Source: Calamus simplicifolius (taxonomy: Eukaryota > Streptophyta > Magnoliopsida > Arecales > Arecaceae). Taken from it: a stretch of 64,000 nucleotides of DNA. The DNA lies in contig UESW01004360.1 in the NCBI GenBank assembly GCA_900491605.1, positions 521,751-585,750 of the forward strand, in the 5' to 3' direction. This document shows, piece after piece, positions 1-11,000 of this stretch. The notes below the pieces were generated by a model. The model was not told the DNA's origin, did no database searches, and saw only the letters and a list, made by a program, of their open reading frames with translations. How positions within the stretch are numbered: position 1 is the first letter of the stretch; every line of letters starts with the position of its first letter. Position numbers and translations under genes: made by a program.

Positions 1-520
1 TTAAAAGAGTTTATAGAGGTTATATATTTAAAGACAAAAATAAAGAGAAAAATGTTATTTTAGAGTTTGCAGTAGCATATGATTTTGTATTAAGCAATAC
101 ATATTTTAAAAAGAGAGACTCTCATTTAATAAATTTTAAAGGTGAATATAATGCTCACTAAATATTTTTTCTTTATTGAAAAATTGATTAAGTGTTTTAC
201 AAAGATTGTAAAGTTATACCTAGTGAGAGTTTAACTATGTAACATAAACTAGTAGTTATAGATGTACATATTCAAAAATAAAAAAGAAAGACAAAAAAGT
301 ATAAGAATCCAATAATTAAGTGTTGGAATTTGAAAGAAGAGAAACTAATAATTTTTAAATATAAAGTGATAAAAAAATAGAGCATAGATGGAGAGATTAA
401 TACTATATAGGAAGAGATAGTTAATAGTATCAAAAAAGTAGGTATAAAGGTATTAGGACAGTCAAGAGAAAAAAAAGGACTATATAATAAGAAAATTTAA
501 TGGTTGAATGAGAAAGTTTA
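1..520 (+). mobile_element. Decayed RTE-type LINE endonuclease fragment
   Basis: Frame-by-frame reading of the plus strand gives a broken protein resembling the endonuclease of plant RTE-type LINEs (often annotated craniofacial development protein 2-like). Recognisable pieces are LEFAVAYDFVLSNTYFKKR followed by DSHLINFKG around 61-140, CKVIPSESLT around 208-236, and a lysine-rich stretch ending near KWLNEKV around 500-520. Stops (for example after YNAH near 160) and frame changes show it is dead. Its 5' part lies outside the window. The family assignment rests on remembered protein similarity and no alignment was run. A 3' tail of the same class appears at 24068-24256. Confidence 0.6.
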
Positions 521-797
521 ATTAGCTTATTGATTTATTTATTTTGGGTAGCTTGCAATTTTACAAACCAATAATGTTCATTTTCTTGTATCATATTTAA
601 AAGTTTTATTCAATGAAACCCCAAGTTTTAACGAAAACTCAAATTAAGTTAAAATATAATCTCTTAATATATGTTCTTTTAAAAAAAATTTAAAACAAAA
701 ATTTTGAGAGATGAAAAATCAATAAACTTGCGTACGCTTGCAAGCAACTCTTAAAACAAAAAAGTCTTAAAATAAAAAAAATTAACATACAAATATT
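521..797. other. AT-rich intergenic DNA, nothing recognised
   Basis: AT-rich sequence with homopolymer runs lying between the decayed LINE fragment and the next LINE. I see no coding region, RNA gene or clear repeat in it. Confidence 0.6.
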
Positions 798-831
798 AAA
801 TATAGTTTTTTTTTGGGTTACAAATGGGCAA

Positions 832-3800
832 TCATATCAATCTAGGGTAAGACATGCCCGATATATCAGAATACAGGATTTGAGAGAGTACCATCGGGCA
901 GGAGTCACCCGATAACCAATACCAAGGACCAGAATGATGGGCGACCCAGGTAGCAACCCAGTCGGCGGTAGAGTTAGCTTCCCTGTATATATGCTGAATC
1001 TGAACAGAATCAAGCTGCCGAAGCATTGACCATATGTCACTAACCAGAGGGTTGGTAGAAAGCGGGTTGCACAGATCCTGTTGGAGCCATCGAACAACCG
1101 TAATAGAGTCACCCTCAATGATGAGCCTACGAATGCCCAGGCTACGTGTGGCATAAGAGATACCAGCCCATGCAGTGTGCAACTCCGCAGACGGTACAGA
1201 TAGATCAAGAAGACCAAACTCACCAGCCGCCATCAACAAACCATTAGAGCCACGGATGACAAAAGCCGATCCCGCCAAGCGACCCTGAACACTACCATCA
1301 AAATTGACTTTGACAAACCCTAGTGGGGGGGTTCCCAGGAGATGTAGACCGTACCTATGTGCGCTGCAGAGGCAGCAGGAGAATCCTAGAAGCTAGGGCT
1401 GTCAGAGTTCAAGGTAGACTGATGGATAGTGTACTCAGTAGAAAGAGACATGGCTGTCCTTACAATCCGATGGGGAGGGTCCGCCACAGCAGTAAAGATA
1501 TGCCGGTTCCGAGACAGCCAGACCTGATAAGCCAAGTAGGCAGCAGTAGAGCTTAGCCGATCAGTATCCCTCCTCATATCATGCCGCAAAAAAGCTAGTA
1601 GGGAAGTACAAGAAATAGTACTGCACGCATTCCGCGAATGATAGCCCGCGATCTGCCAAGCCAATCTCGCTCTAGTGCAAGTGAAGATGGCGTGGTCAAT
1701 AGTCTCCTCCTCAGCACCACATAACGGGCAGGTAGGCTGGATCATCATACCCCTCCTAGAGAGGAGGGAGCAAGTCGGAAGGCTTACCCAAGCCACCTTC
1801 CAAATAAAAAGCTGAACGCGCGGGTGGATGGGAAGCCTCCAAATCCAAGCCGCCTCCATAGTCCAGCTGGCCTGCTGTCTGAAGTCCACCATGAGATCCC
1901 TGATCGGAGTGCTAGTCAAACAGGATCGCCTCCATAGTCTAGTGTCTGAAGTGTGATCCAAAGGGAGGGGAATAGAAAGAATGCGCCGATGCAGATCAGC
2001 ACCAAACAGGGTGGTTATGAAAGGAGAATGCCAAGCCCTGTGATTCTGGACAATAAGGTCAGAAACTCACAATCCGCTGGGGATATCAATACTGACAAAA
2101 GTGGGCCATCGGGCCAAAGGAACATCAGCCATCCATGTATCTCGAAGGACATCAACTGACGCTCCATCACTGATCATCCAAGAAATATGAGGAAGCACAT
2201 CCGACGCATGATGGCAAACCTCCTTCCAGAAAAAGAAGCAACCACGGGTAGCCTGAGATGGAGTATGGGTGGTCCAGTCACCATATTTAGCACGCATAAA
2301 CAAGCTCCATAGACAATCAGGGTCCAGCAAGAATCTCGTAGCATACCTGGCAATCAGCGCGTCCCTTCTTGCTATAAGGGACTGAATCCCAAGCCCTCCC
2401 TCCGAGATTGGCATACACACAGACTCCCAATCCAGCAAGTGGAACCTCTGGCTATCCTGTGTAGAACCCTAGAGGAAATCTCTAAACCACCTCTCCATCC
2501 TCCTCAAACATGTCACCGGAATGGCAGCGTTAGAGAGGATGTAAAGGGGGAGAGCAGTGAGCACTTATCGGATCAGAGTAAGCCTAGCCATCATAGATAA
2601 GCCAGTGACTTGCCATCCATCTAGTCTGTCACGAACACGGTGCTCCAAACCACTAAAGTCAGATATCCGTGGCCGCCTCCCTGTTATAGGAACACCTAAA
2701 TAAGAGAAGTGATCAGCCTGATGATCAATGCCCAATATGTGCATAATGGAATCCCTCATGGAAGACTTGGTCCTCGGGCTGAAACTGATCATGGATTTAT
2801 CTGTATTAACCTTCTATCCAGAAGCCCTACAGTAAGACTGAAGAATTGAAGCAAATGCAGTAGCATTACTAGCAGTAGCCCTCCCCAGCAATATACAGTC
2901 ATCAGCAAATAAAAGATGAGATAACACAGGCCCTTGGGGTCCCGTACTGTAAGGAACAAGATAAGAAGTCTGCTGAGCTTGATGAAGAGCCTTGGATAAA
3001 GCATCAACACTGAGGATAAATAAGAAAGGTGATAACGGGCATCCTTGTCTAAGACCCACCTCAGAGTGGAAATAATCCGACCGACCACCATTAACAATGA
3101 TGGAGAAGGAGGGCCGATGAACACAAGACATGATCCATGAAACAAACAGCTCATCAAACCCAAACTCCTGAAGTGATCGGAACAAGAAATCCCATCTAAC
3201 TTTATCATAAGCCCTCTCCATATCTAGCTTAACAGCCATCAGATACTGGTGGGTAGGGGCTCTGAGAATATCATGCATAACCTCTTGAGCAAGCAGAACA
3301 TTATCGGAGATACACCGACCAGTGAGGAATGCCCCCTGCTCAAGAGAAATAAGGCGAGGGATCACCCTCCTCAACCGGGAGACCAATAGCCGAGCACAAA
3401 TCTTATAAAGGGTATTACATAGGCTAATTGGCCGAAAATGACGTGGCAGTGAGGCATCAGTCCGTTTCGGCACCATGGTAACAAGAGTCATGTTCCAGTC
3501 AGTAGGAACAGATCTGGTCTAGAAAACTAACTGGATAGCCTGCACTACATCTGACACACAATAGCCCAATAATGACGGAAGAAAAACAGAGGAAACCCAT
3601 CAGGCCCCAGGGCCTTATCCGGACTGAGGTTCCATAGGGCAAGCCGAATCTCCTCAGCACTAATAGGTCTGGTAAGAAACACATTTTCCTCATCAGTGAC
3701 CTTCAGAGGAGTCGGCACAGGGAAAACAAAGGACTCATCCCCAGAAGACTCAGTCCAGCGAGAATGAAAGAACTGAAGAAGCTGATCCCTGATACCCTGC

Positions 3801-4972
3801 GAGCTCTCCTGGACATTCCCTCATCATCAAAGAGCCTCCTAATGCGATTAGAAGCCCGGCGTTTAAAGGTGATCTGATGAAAAAATCTAGTATTCTGGTC
3901 ACCCTCCTTGATCCACTGAATACGGGATCTTTGTCTCCAATAGACCTCCTGCTGTCGTAGAAGTGAGTGGTGAAGAGCAAGATTAGACCTAAGAGAAGAT
4001 AAGTCAGAATCTTGAAGATAACCAAGCTGATCTTCCTTCTCTTGGAAAGAAGCAATAATGCTCTCCACCTCCTCAATTTGCCGGAAAATGTCACCCACCA
4101 GCACCCTATTCCATCTGGACAGCCTATGCCTCACAAGCTCCAGGCGCCGAGACAATCTATAGGTGGCATTGCCTCTGATAGGAAGATGTCATACCTCAGA
4201 TATTAAGGTCCTGGCAGTAGAGTAAGAAGTCCAGAATTTCTCAAATTTAAACTGTCCCGTCCGCTGGCCAACCACCTCAGTATCAATGAGAATAGGATAG
4301 TGATCAGAGGCAATTCTGGATAAGTGTGTAACAGTATGGAAAAAGTTGAATCCATTTGTCTGTGGCCAAAACACGATCCAACCTTTCCCAAACTCTAGCA
4401 GAGCTCTGGCGATTGTTGCATCAAGTGAACCGGGCTCCCTGAAATCCCAGGTCCAAAAGATTGGCGGTGGCTATGAATGACCGAAACATAGAACTGCCTG
4501 TAGACTCCACAAACTGTCTACCGCCTCTCTTTTCATTGGCACTAATGATGCAGTTGAAATCCCCTGCTACCAAGGACGGAATGCCCTGAGAAAGTAGGGA
4601 CCGAACCTCGTCCCAAAGAATACGGCGGTCCCAAAAATCAGTACTGGCATAGATCCCAGATAGAAGCCAGGGGGCCGATAATCCTTCAGAGATAACCAAT
4701 GCAACATGCTGCCCACAATGGTGAAACCCATCAACTCTAATATTACTAGACCTCCATAAAGCAATAATGCCCCCAGATAAGCCATCAGACTCAATTGCAT
4801 AAGAAGACCAGGTTCTGGAAATCTGACGCCTAACATGAGCAAGACTCTCCCCAGCCAACCGAGTCTCCAACAAAACATAGATGTCACAACTGTGAAGCTG
4901 CATGAGCCTCCCAAAAGAGGAGCGAAACGCTGGTTTCAGAGCTCCTCGAACATTCCATATGAGGATCTTCAT
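832..4972 (-). pseudogene. LINE ORF2: endonuclease, reverse transcriptase, RNase H, broken
   Basis: ORF2 would nick target DNA and prime reverse transcription there. It starts MKILIWNVRGA (4972), a typical endonuclease opening. The endonuclease shows LLETR, VAGDFNC and, after a stop and frameshift near 4330-4425, SDHYPI (about 4300). A linker with RIQWIKEGDQNTRFFH lies at 4155-3703. The reverse transcriptase begins around SPDKALGPDGF (about 3615, frameshifted), then RPISLCN, LDMERAYDKV, GLRQGCPLSP and the catalytic LLFADDC (3491-2814), continuing after one stop to 2565. A zf-RVT domain with CPLCGAEEETIDHAIFTC occupies 1961-1386. RNase H follows (about 1310-832), with NFDGS, AELHTAW, IIEGDS and IQHIYREANSTADWVA. 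At least five frame breaks are visible, so it is not functional as read. Confidence 0.88.
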
Positions 4973-6685
4973 TCAGTATCAGGGGTGGCTCCTGATCCCC
5001 TAGCATCACAGTGTCAATAGGGCCACTATCAATAGGGACACCCAGAGACGTCCCCCAATCCTGGCTATCCGAAGTCTGAACCGCTGGGTCAACCTGAATA
5101 GCCTTCTTGAGAAGGCAAACAACTGAGTCATGGGACTGAGTCGCCTGAGAGCTCAACTGGGGGGCCTCATCGGTGACAGCAGGGGTAAGCACCTCATCAG
5201 TCTGGTTCAGCTTGGGCACAATGTCTGACACAGTCCCATGTCCCTTTAGCTCACCCACAGCTGCAGGGAAGACAAAGGTGGCTTGCGCACTGCCTTTACC
5301 TGGAGCAGCTAATTTGCCTTTGCCTTTTGAAGCTTTAGAAAGCACTTTTGGAGCCACTGATTCCGTGGGCCAGGCTCGCTTAAGTGGCCTAGGATTGGCT
5401 TCGAACTGGGCCTTCGGCCTACCCGCCCATTTGTCAGAACCCACCAGAGAAAAGGGATTGGCCAATGAATCATATGAAGCCTTCTGCAAAGCAGACACAG
5501 GCTCCCTAAGGTCCCTAACTTGAACTGGCACAGAGACCAGTGACCGGCATGCCAACCCTCCTTCCACCAAAGCCTTTAGTGAAGAGAGATTCCTAGAGGC
5601 CGTTGCAGAAGAAAAAATAGGCACGCTCTCCTTAGCCACAACCGGAATCACAGAAGGCCGATCGACCCCTCCCGTCCTCACAGCAGAGGCGCTGGCATCA
5701 ACCCCTGATACACCATCTCTGGCTGTCGTCATGCACGCAGGATTCTTGGGCAGCTGCCAGTCCACCGAGGAGGACACAGGAGACTTCCTGGGCTTGTTTC
5801 CAACCTCCGAATCCTTGCCAATGGGATTCCTCGAACGTCGTAGGGCTGCCATCCACGGCCCGTACAGCGGAGGAGATGAGGGAGGACAGCCTCATCAACA
5901 GAACCACAGTCATCTCCCTGATGCAGCGATTCACAAACACTGCATATACCTTCCAAGTGCTCATAGATGAAAGGTTGCTAGAAGGGACTGCTCATTCCAC
6001 GCACCCGCACCCCTGGCCGCAGAGGCTTCCTCAGATTGACTCTGACACATCCTCTAGCAAACCCTGCTCTCTTCCTTTCCCTCGTCGCTGCATCAAGGTA
6101 GACGAAGTCCCCTGCAGCCGAGAGTATGGAGCTAACGATCGGCTCCAACCAGAATTCAATGGGCAGGGAGGGCAGCCGAATCCACAGGAGAACAGAGGAG
6201 AGGGAGTCATCAGAAGGAACAAACTCCGGTCGCCAGTTCTCCATGGCGATGGGCTGCCCATTGACAACCCAAGGTCTGCTCAACGCTAGTGCCTTGGCTC
6301 CAGGATCATCGAATCTAAACATGAAGTGACGATGGGCCATGGACATAGCTTCAATTCCACCTGCTGCACCAGCTTGGCGAAGCTCCCTAACGATGGCTTT
6401 ATGCGGAACCCACCTCGACAAGCTGCGAGCAATCACAGCCTTAATCCCCCATTCCTTCGATTCCTCGGCTAGCACCTGTGAAGGAATCTAGAGGACCTCC
6501 GGGAACCGCCTCTCCAATGCCGCAACCTTTGCCGGAGACAGTGAAGACGACACCCAGTCAAAACGACGAACAGAGAACTGAAATCCAGCTCTTCCATCAC
6601 CCGAAGCCCCATCCGCTTCTACAGGAGTTGAATTCGATGAAGTAGCTTTCGTTCGGCAAGAGGCCGGGTATCCGACACCAGCCAT
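4884..6685 (-). pseudogene. LINE ORF1 (DUF4283 / zinc knuckle, gag-like), broken
   Basis: This is the probable RNA-binding ORF1 protein of the LINE. The ATG at 6685 begins MAGVGYPASC. One in-frame TAG lies at 6488-6490. After it the frame reads a DUF4283-like region (6475-5978) with MAHRHFMFRF, RPWVVNGQPI and WIRLPSLPIEFW. A stop near 5978 is followed in the same frame by FIYEHLEGICSVCES and then LHQGDDC, a zinc-knuckle-like CX2CX3HX4C, one residue shorter than the usual CX2CX4HX4C. The frame then shifts, and a Ser/Pro/Ala-rich C-terminal region runs from 5852 to 4884, overlapping the ORF2 start by 89 nt. In the family, ORF1 coats the LINE RNA. Here two stops and a frameshift disable it. Confidence 0.75.
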
Positions 6686-6786
6686 CGTCGGAGATCTACA
6701 GCAAGAAACTCCGAATGCACAAATCTCAAAGCACTGCAAGAACGAAAACCAAGTCAACGAAACTTAAAGCACTAACAAATATAGTT

Positions 6787-7059
6787 GTTAAATGAGAAGA
6801 ATTGACATAAATGGTACATTCAATGAAATAGAAAAGCCACGTAGAGTCTCAATTAATCTAATTTTATAATAAATTATTGGGTCAGTTTAGATCAAGTCTC
6901 AATTAAGTCAAATTTATATTTTGCATAGATCTAAATCATGCTTCAATAATTTATGGATCAAATAAGTAAAGGAATTATAAATTTGGACTGACCTAACTTT
7001 TAAAATAGAATCATCATAGGGGCGCAACACCCTCGACCTATTCTCAAACTTTAAATAGG
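6787..7059. other. AT-rich spacer, nothing recognised
   Basis: AT-rich intergenic sequence between two LINE-derived pieces. No gene or repeat structure was recognised. Confidence 0.5.
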
Positions 7060-7460
7060 TGGGATGGAGCAGCTGCCCCGCTAAGCAGCACCATGGAATC
7101 AAGAGCTCCAAGTGGGCTATTTTTTGTAAGCAGAACAGGCGATGCGGGATGAATCGAAAGTTGGGTTATGGTGCTCGACTGTGCGCTAACCCAGATCCTA
7201 CAAAGGGTTGGGCTGGTATTGCTTATACTTCTCGGATCCTTAATGCTCATAACCTTTTCATGGGACTCTTTAACTACGTCCGATGAATTCGCAAGAAAAG
7301 CTACAATCAAGTTCCTATCAATCTGCTGCTTCACGATATTGATTTATCCTTCGATAAGTCCACGGAACCCAAATTCAACATATCTATCGTGAAGTTTATT
7401 CTATTGTTGATCGGGTGGCGGTCTATATGGTCCATCGTGCTGGGTTTTGGATATGAAACT
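7060..7460 (+). mobile_element. Decayed LINE RNase H fragment
   Basis: Short plus-strand stretches match the RNase H end of L1-type LINEs when frames are changed. WAGIAYTSRILNAHNL (about 7211-7258) parallels AWAGISYATRSLGIRRL in the neighbouring LINE, and IQHIYREVYSIVDRVA with AVYMVHRAGFW (about 7376-7450) parallels IQHIYREANSTADWVA. The reading frame is broken several times and the rest of the element is absent. It lies about 0.6 kb upstream of the MSI1 start codon. Confidence 0.6.
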
Positions 7461-7528
7461 AGGATAATTCATGTCCCTTAGTACTTAAGTAAATCTTATA
7501 TACCTATCTTCATAGTGTGATCATTCAT

Positions 7529-7573
7529 ATGTACTATAATAATAATAATAATAATAAAAATAATAATAATAAT
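7529..7573. repeat. AAT microsatellite
   Basis: Run of AAT trinucleotides with one or two interruptions, upstream of MSI1. It is a simple sequence repeat of no evident function. Confidence 0.85.
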
Positions 7574-7689
7574 CCTAAACACTTTAAGAAATAAATTAAT
7601 TTAAATCTATTAAGTTGAGATTATGTTGAAAGTCGAAACTTAGTTATGATTTTTCGCTCGCTTTACGGCCGTGAAAGGATATAGTGTAG

Positions 7690-8036
7690 GCTTGCATGTT
7701 GATAAGGGAAGGATCGGACGGCATAAACGCAGGAAACAGGAGGCGGTGGAAAGTTCTATTTTTCAAAATGACCGAAATAGCCTCAAAACATTTTGTTAAT
7801 ACCAAACACCTCCCCTCCTCCCCACAAACCTCTTCCCCCCCCCCTCATCTCCCCCGTTCCCCGCTCTCCTTCCCCCATTCCTGCTCCCCTCCCTCCACAA
7901 TTCAAATACCTGCCAAATCCCGCGCTTCTTCCCGTCGAAACAAACGAAGAGCCGCGAGTCTCAGAAGCCCAACGGAATCAGTTGAAGATAAAAAGAGCCG
8001 AGCGAGAGGAAGGAAGGGAGCGCGCGGAGAGGAGCG
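7690..8036 (+). promoter_or_regulatory. Putative MSI1 promoter-proximal region and 5' leader
   Basis: The region becomes GC-rich and pyrimidine-rich just before the MSI1 ATG, with C/T-rich tracts at about 7808-7905 and a purine-rich stretch right before the start codon. Such pyrimidine-rich leaders are common in plant housekeeping genes. No convincing TATA box was seen, so the transcription start cannot be placed. Confidence 0.45.
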
Positions 8037-11000
8037 ATGGCGAAGGACGAGGAGGAGTTCCGAAGCGAGATCGAGGAGAGGATGATCAACGAGGAGTACA
8101 AGATCTGGAAGAAGAACACCCGTTCCTCTACGATCTAGTGATCACCCACGCGCTGGAGTGGCCCTCGCTCACGGTCCAGTGGCTCCCCGACCGGGACGAG
8201 CCCGCAGGCAAGGACTACTCGGTGCAGAAGGTGGTCCTCGGGACTCACACCTCCGACAACGAGCCCAATTATTTGATGCTCGCCCAGGTCCAGCTCCCCG
8301 TCGAGGACGCCGAGAACGACGCCCGCCAGTACGACGATGAGCACAGCGACTTCGGTGGATTTGGCTGCCCCGGTGGAAAGGTGATATTTCCTACCCTTCT
8401 TGAATTCGTGTTATGTTCTTGCAATGATGGATTGTTTTCTGATGCTTTTGGAGTCGAGGGTTTCGTCGATTTGAATTGAATTCCGGAACGTTCCTGGAGA
8501 AATAATTTCTTTCTTTTTCTTCCTCGTTTGATTTCTTATTTCTTTTTAGATTAGGGTAGCTATTGCGATGGCTTGAGCGTTGGGTTTTGATTAGATGTGA
8601 GAAGAGATTGGATTCTTTTACTATTTCCCCTGTTTCAGCTTTAAATTTGTAGATGGGATAGGGTTTTTTAATTTTTCGTCTTTTGTTAAAACATTCTCGT
8701 GCTGGGTTATGTATGGCAACAAGTTGTCATAAATAACTGACCGAAGCATTTACAGTTGTTCCAAATTTAGCATATGGGCAGGCCTTTGATTCCCAATGCA
8801 CAGAAAACAAGGTTGTATTCTTGGTGTTTGATATGCATGCTGATGACGCTCAATCACCTCTCCTGGACGTCGGGAACGAGTGCTTCTTCCGGCTCTTCTT
8901 CATCAGGTTACCTGCAAAAAGTTCCGGGACCGGAGGGGGTGTTCGGGGACCCTCCGACGGCCAAGTTAGCGACTGAGGTCACAACTGAAGAGGGGCTCGA
9001 GTGAGCCCTTTTGTATGAGAAAGGAGGTCTCAGGGAGGAGGGATTCCTTCTGGACGCTGAGATGGCGATTTTGGGGTTATCGCGCATACCTGTTTACTGG
9101 GTGGATTTACCTTTTTATAGGGGTTGACCCTGGCATGATCACATGGGATTGCGTGAAGTTAGAATGTCTGCTGAGCCCTTGCGTGAATCTGGGCTGGTTA
9201 GTGGGCTACGTCCCATCAGTTATTGGTAGATGGGTCTTGTCCCATCACCGGCGTGGCCGGTGGGTTGTTGGATCTAGCGCTGTCGGTGGCGCGCGTAGAG
9301 AGGTGGCGCCCTGAACTGATAGGCCATGCTGGGGCTGATCTGGCTGGAACTGGAAATCTCGACTTATCAGGGCCGAGCCGGGTCGACCCGAGATGGCTGG
9401 GACCCATCCCGCTGGCAAGGCAGTGCCGGAGCGGGGCCGAATCAATGGACTTGGAGGCGTCGAGGCCGAGTCGGGCCGGCCAGGGTGGCCTTGGCCGACT
9501 CGGAGGAACTGGAGACGCGGGGCCGAGTTGGGCTGGCCGGGGATGGCCTTGGCCGACTCGGCGGACTGGAGACGCCGGGGCCGAGTCGGGCTGACCGGGG
9601 ATGGCCTTGGCCGACTCGGTGGAACTGGAGACGACGGGGCCGAGTCAGGCTGGCCGGGGATGGCCTTGGCCGACTCGGCGGAACTGGAGACGCCGGGGAA
9701 GATGCCGGTGCCGGCTGGGAGGTGCCTGGGCCGCCTAGCTTGGACACGCCGGGGCCGGCTAGGAAGGTGCTGGAGCCGCCTAGCTTGGACACGCCGGTGC
9801 CGGCTAGGAAGGTGCCGGGGCCGCCTAGCTTGGACACGCCGGCCTTGGAGGTGCCGGCCTTGGAGGTGCCGGCCTTGAAGCTGTCGGCCTTGGAGCCGTC
9901 GGTCATGGAGCCGCGGCCTTGGAGGTGTCGGCCTTTGGGGCCGTCGGTCTTGGAGGTGTCGGTTTTTGAGCTGTCGGTCATGGAGCCGTCGGCCTGGAGG
10001 TGTCGGCCTTTGGTGCCGTCGGCCTTGAAGCTATCGGCCATTGGGGTCGTGGTGGGCCGTTCAAAAAATTTTATTTTCATGGGGTCAACTGGCCCCATCA
10101 AATGCTCCCCACACTCCTTGAGCTTGCGTTCCCTGCATCAGCTTAAGCGAAAGGAGTGTAGAACTTCAAAAAAAATTTGGAGGCAAATTGATTACCTCAC
10201 GCCGCCACTGAAAGCAGCGTACGCTAACTTTTTGGGGGATGCTGTCAGTTAGCCGTTGAGGCAAAGATGAAGCCGATGAGGCAAAGTTTGAGGCCGTCGA
10301 GAACCTTTTGAACCCCGGAGGGTGACCAGTGGGTGCTTGGGCCAGGCTCAGGTGCCTTTTTCTTTAAAGAAATTGGTCTCCTTCTACAGGGTTGATCTGC
10401 CCCCCAGGAAACTCTGTTGATTGGAATCCGCAGGTCTTGAGCTTGAGGGTACCGACCGGAGCCGGTCTTGAGGTGCCGACGCGGAGTTGGTCTTTGTTGC
10501 CGATGCGGAGTCGGTCTTTGGTGCCGACGCAGAGTCGGTCTTTGGTGCGACGCGGAGTCGGTCTTTGTTGCTGACGCGGAGTCGGTCTTTGGTGGTTTTC
10601 CTGTAATGCATTCAGACACTAATGAAAAGAAACTTTTTTCTCAAAGTGTAGTATACTTAGCTTTTTCGTAGCGTTTGCCTTTGCGTCGTGTTCGGTCTTT
10701 GTTGCCGACGCGGAGTCGGTCTTTGTTGCCGACGCGGAGTCGGTCTTTGTGCCTGGCTGGCCCAGGGCTTTTGATGCCAAAGCGAGGTTGGCCTTGGATG
10801 TTGATGCAAGGTAGGTCTTCCCTGCATGACATTTTTAAGTATTAATGAAAGAAAACTGTCTTAGGTGCAATGTACTTAGCTCTTGTAGCGAGCGGATCAC
10901 TAGCCACTGGTGCAGCTATCATGGGCGACGTGAGAGGCTTGAGGTGCTGCTGAGTGGCCCCGAGCGTTGTTTCTGCAGTTCATGAACTGCTACTTTCAAA

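Larger units (their letters stand above)
808..6776 (-). mobile_element. L1-type LINE retrotransposon, near full length
   Basis: This is a non-LTR retrotransposon read on the minus strand. It has a gag-like ORF1 (6685 to about 4884), then ORF2 with endonuclease, reverse transcriptase, zf-RVT zinc-binding domain and RNase H (4972 to 832). The 3' end is a short poly(A), seen as a T run near 806-814. The 10-bp sequence AAATATAGTT occurs at both edges (798-807 and 6777-6786), which fits a target-site duplication and sets the boundaries. The domain order, and RNase H at the C terminus, match the plant L1 lineage. Several stops and frameshifts make it non-autonomous now, but the intact target duplication and complete domain order suggest a moderately recent insertion. 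Confidence 0.9.

Noticed and set aside
7793..8479. A 228-residue open frame as the MSI1 start
   Set aside because: It uses the post-deletion frame extended back through the 5' leader. The conserved MAKDEEEF start at 8037 is in the other frame and matches the family.
9326..10252. A 308-residue plus-strand open frame and a 219-residue minus-strand frame
   Set aside because: Both lie in the GC-rich LTR minisatellite of element 1 and simply echo its repeats. The right LTR has equivalent frames.
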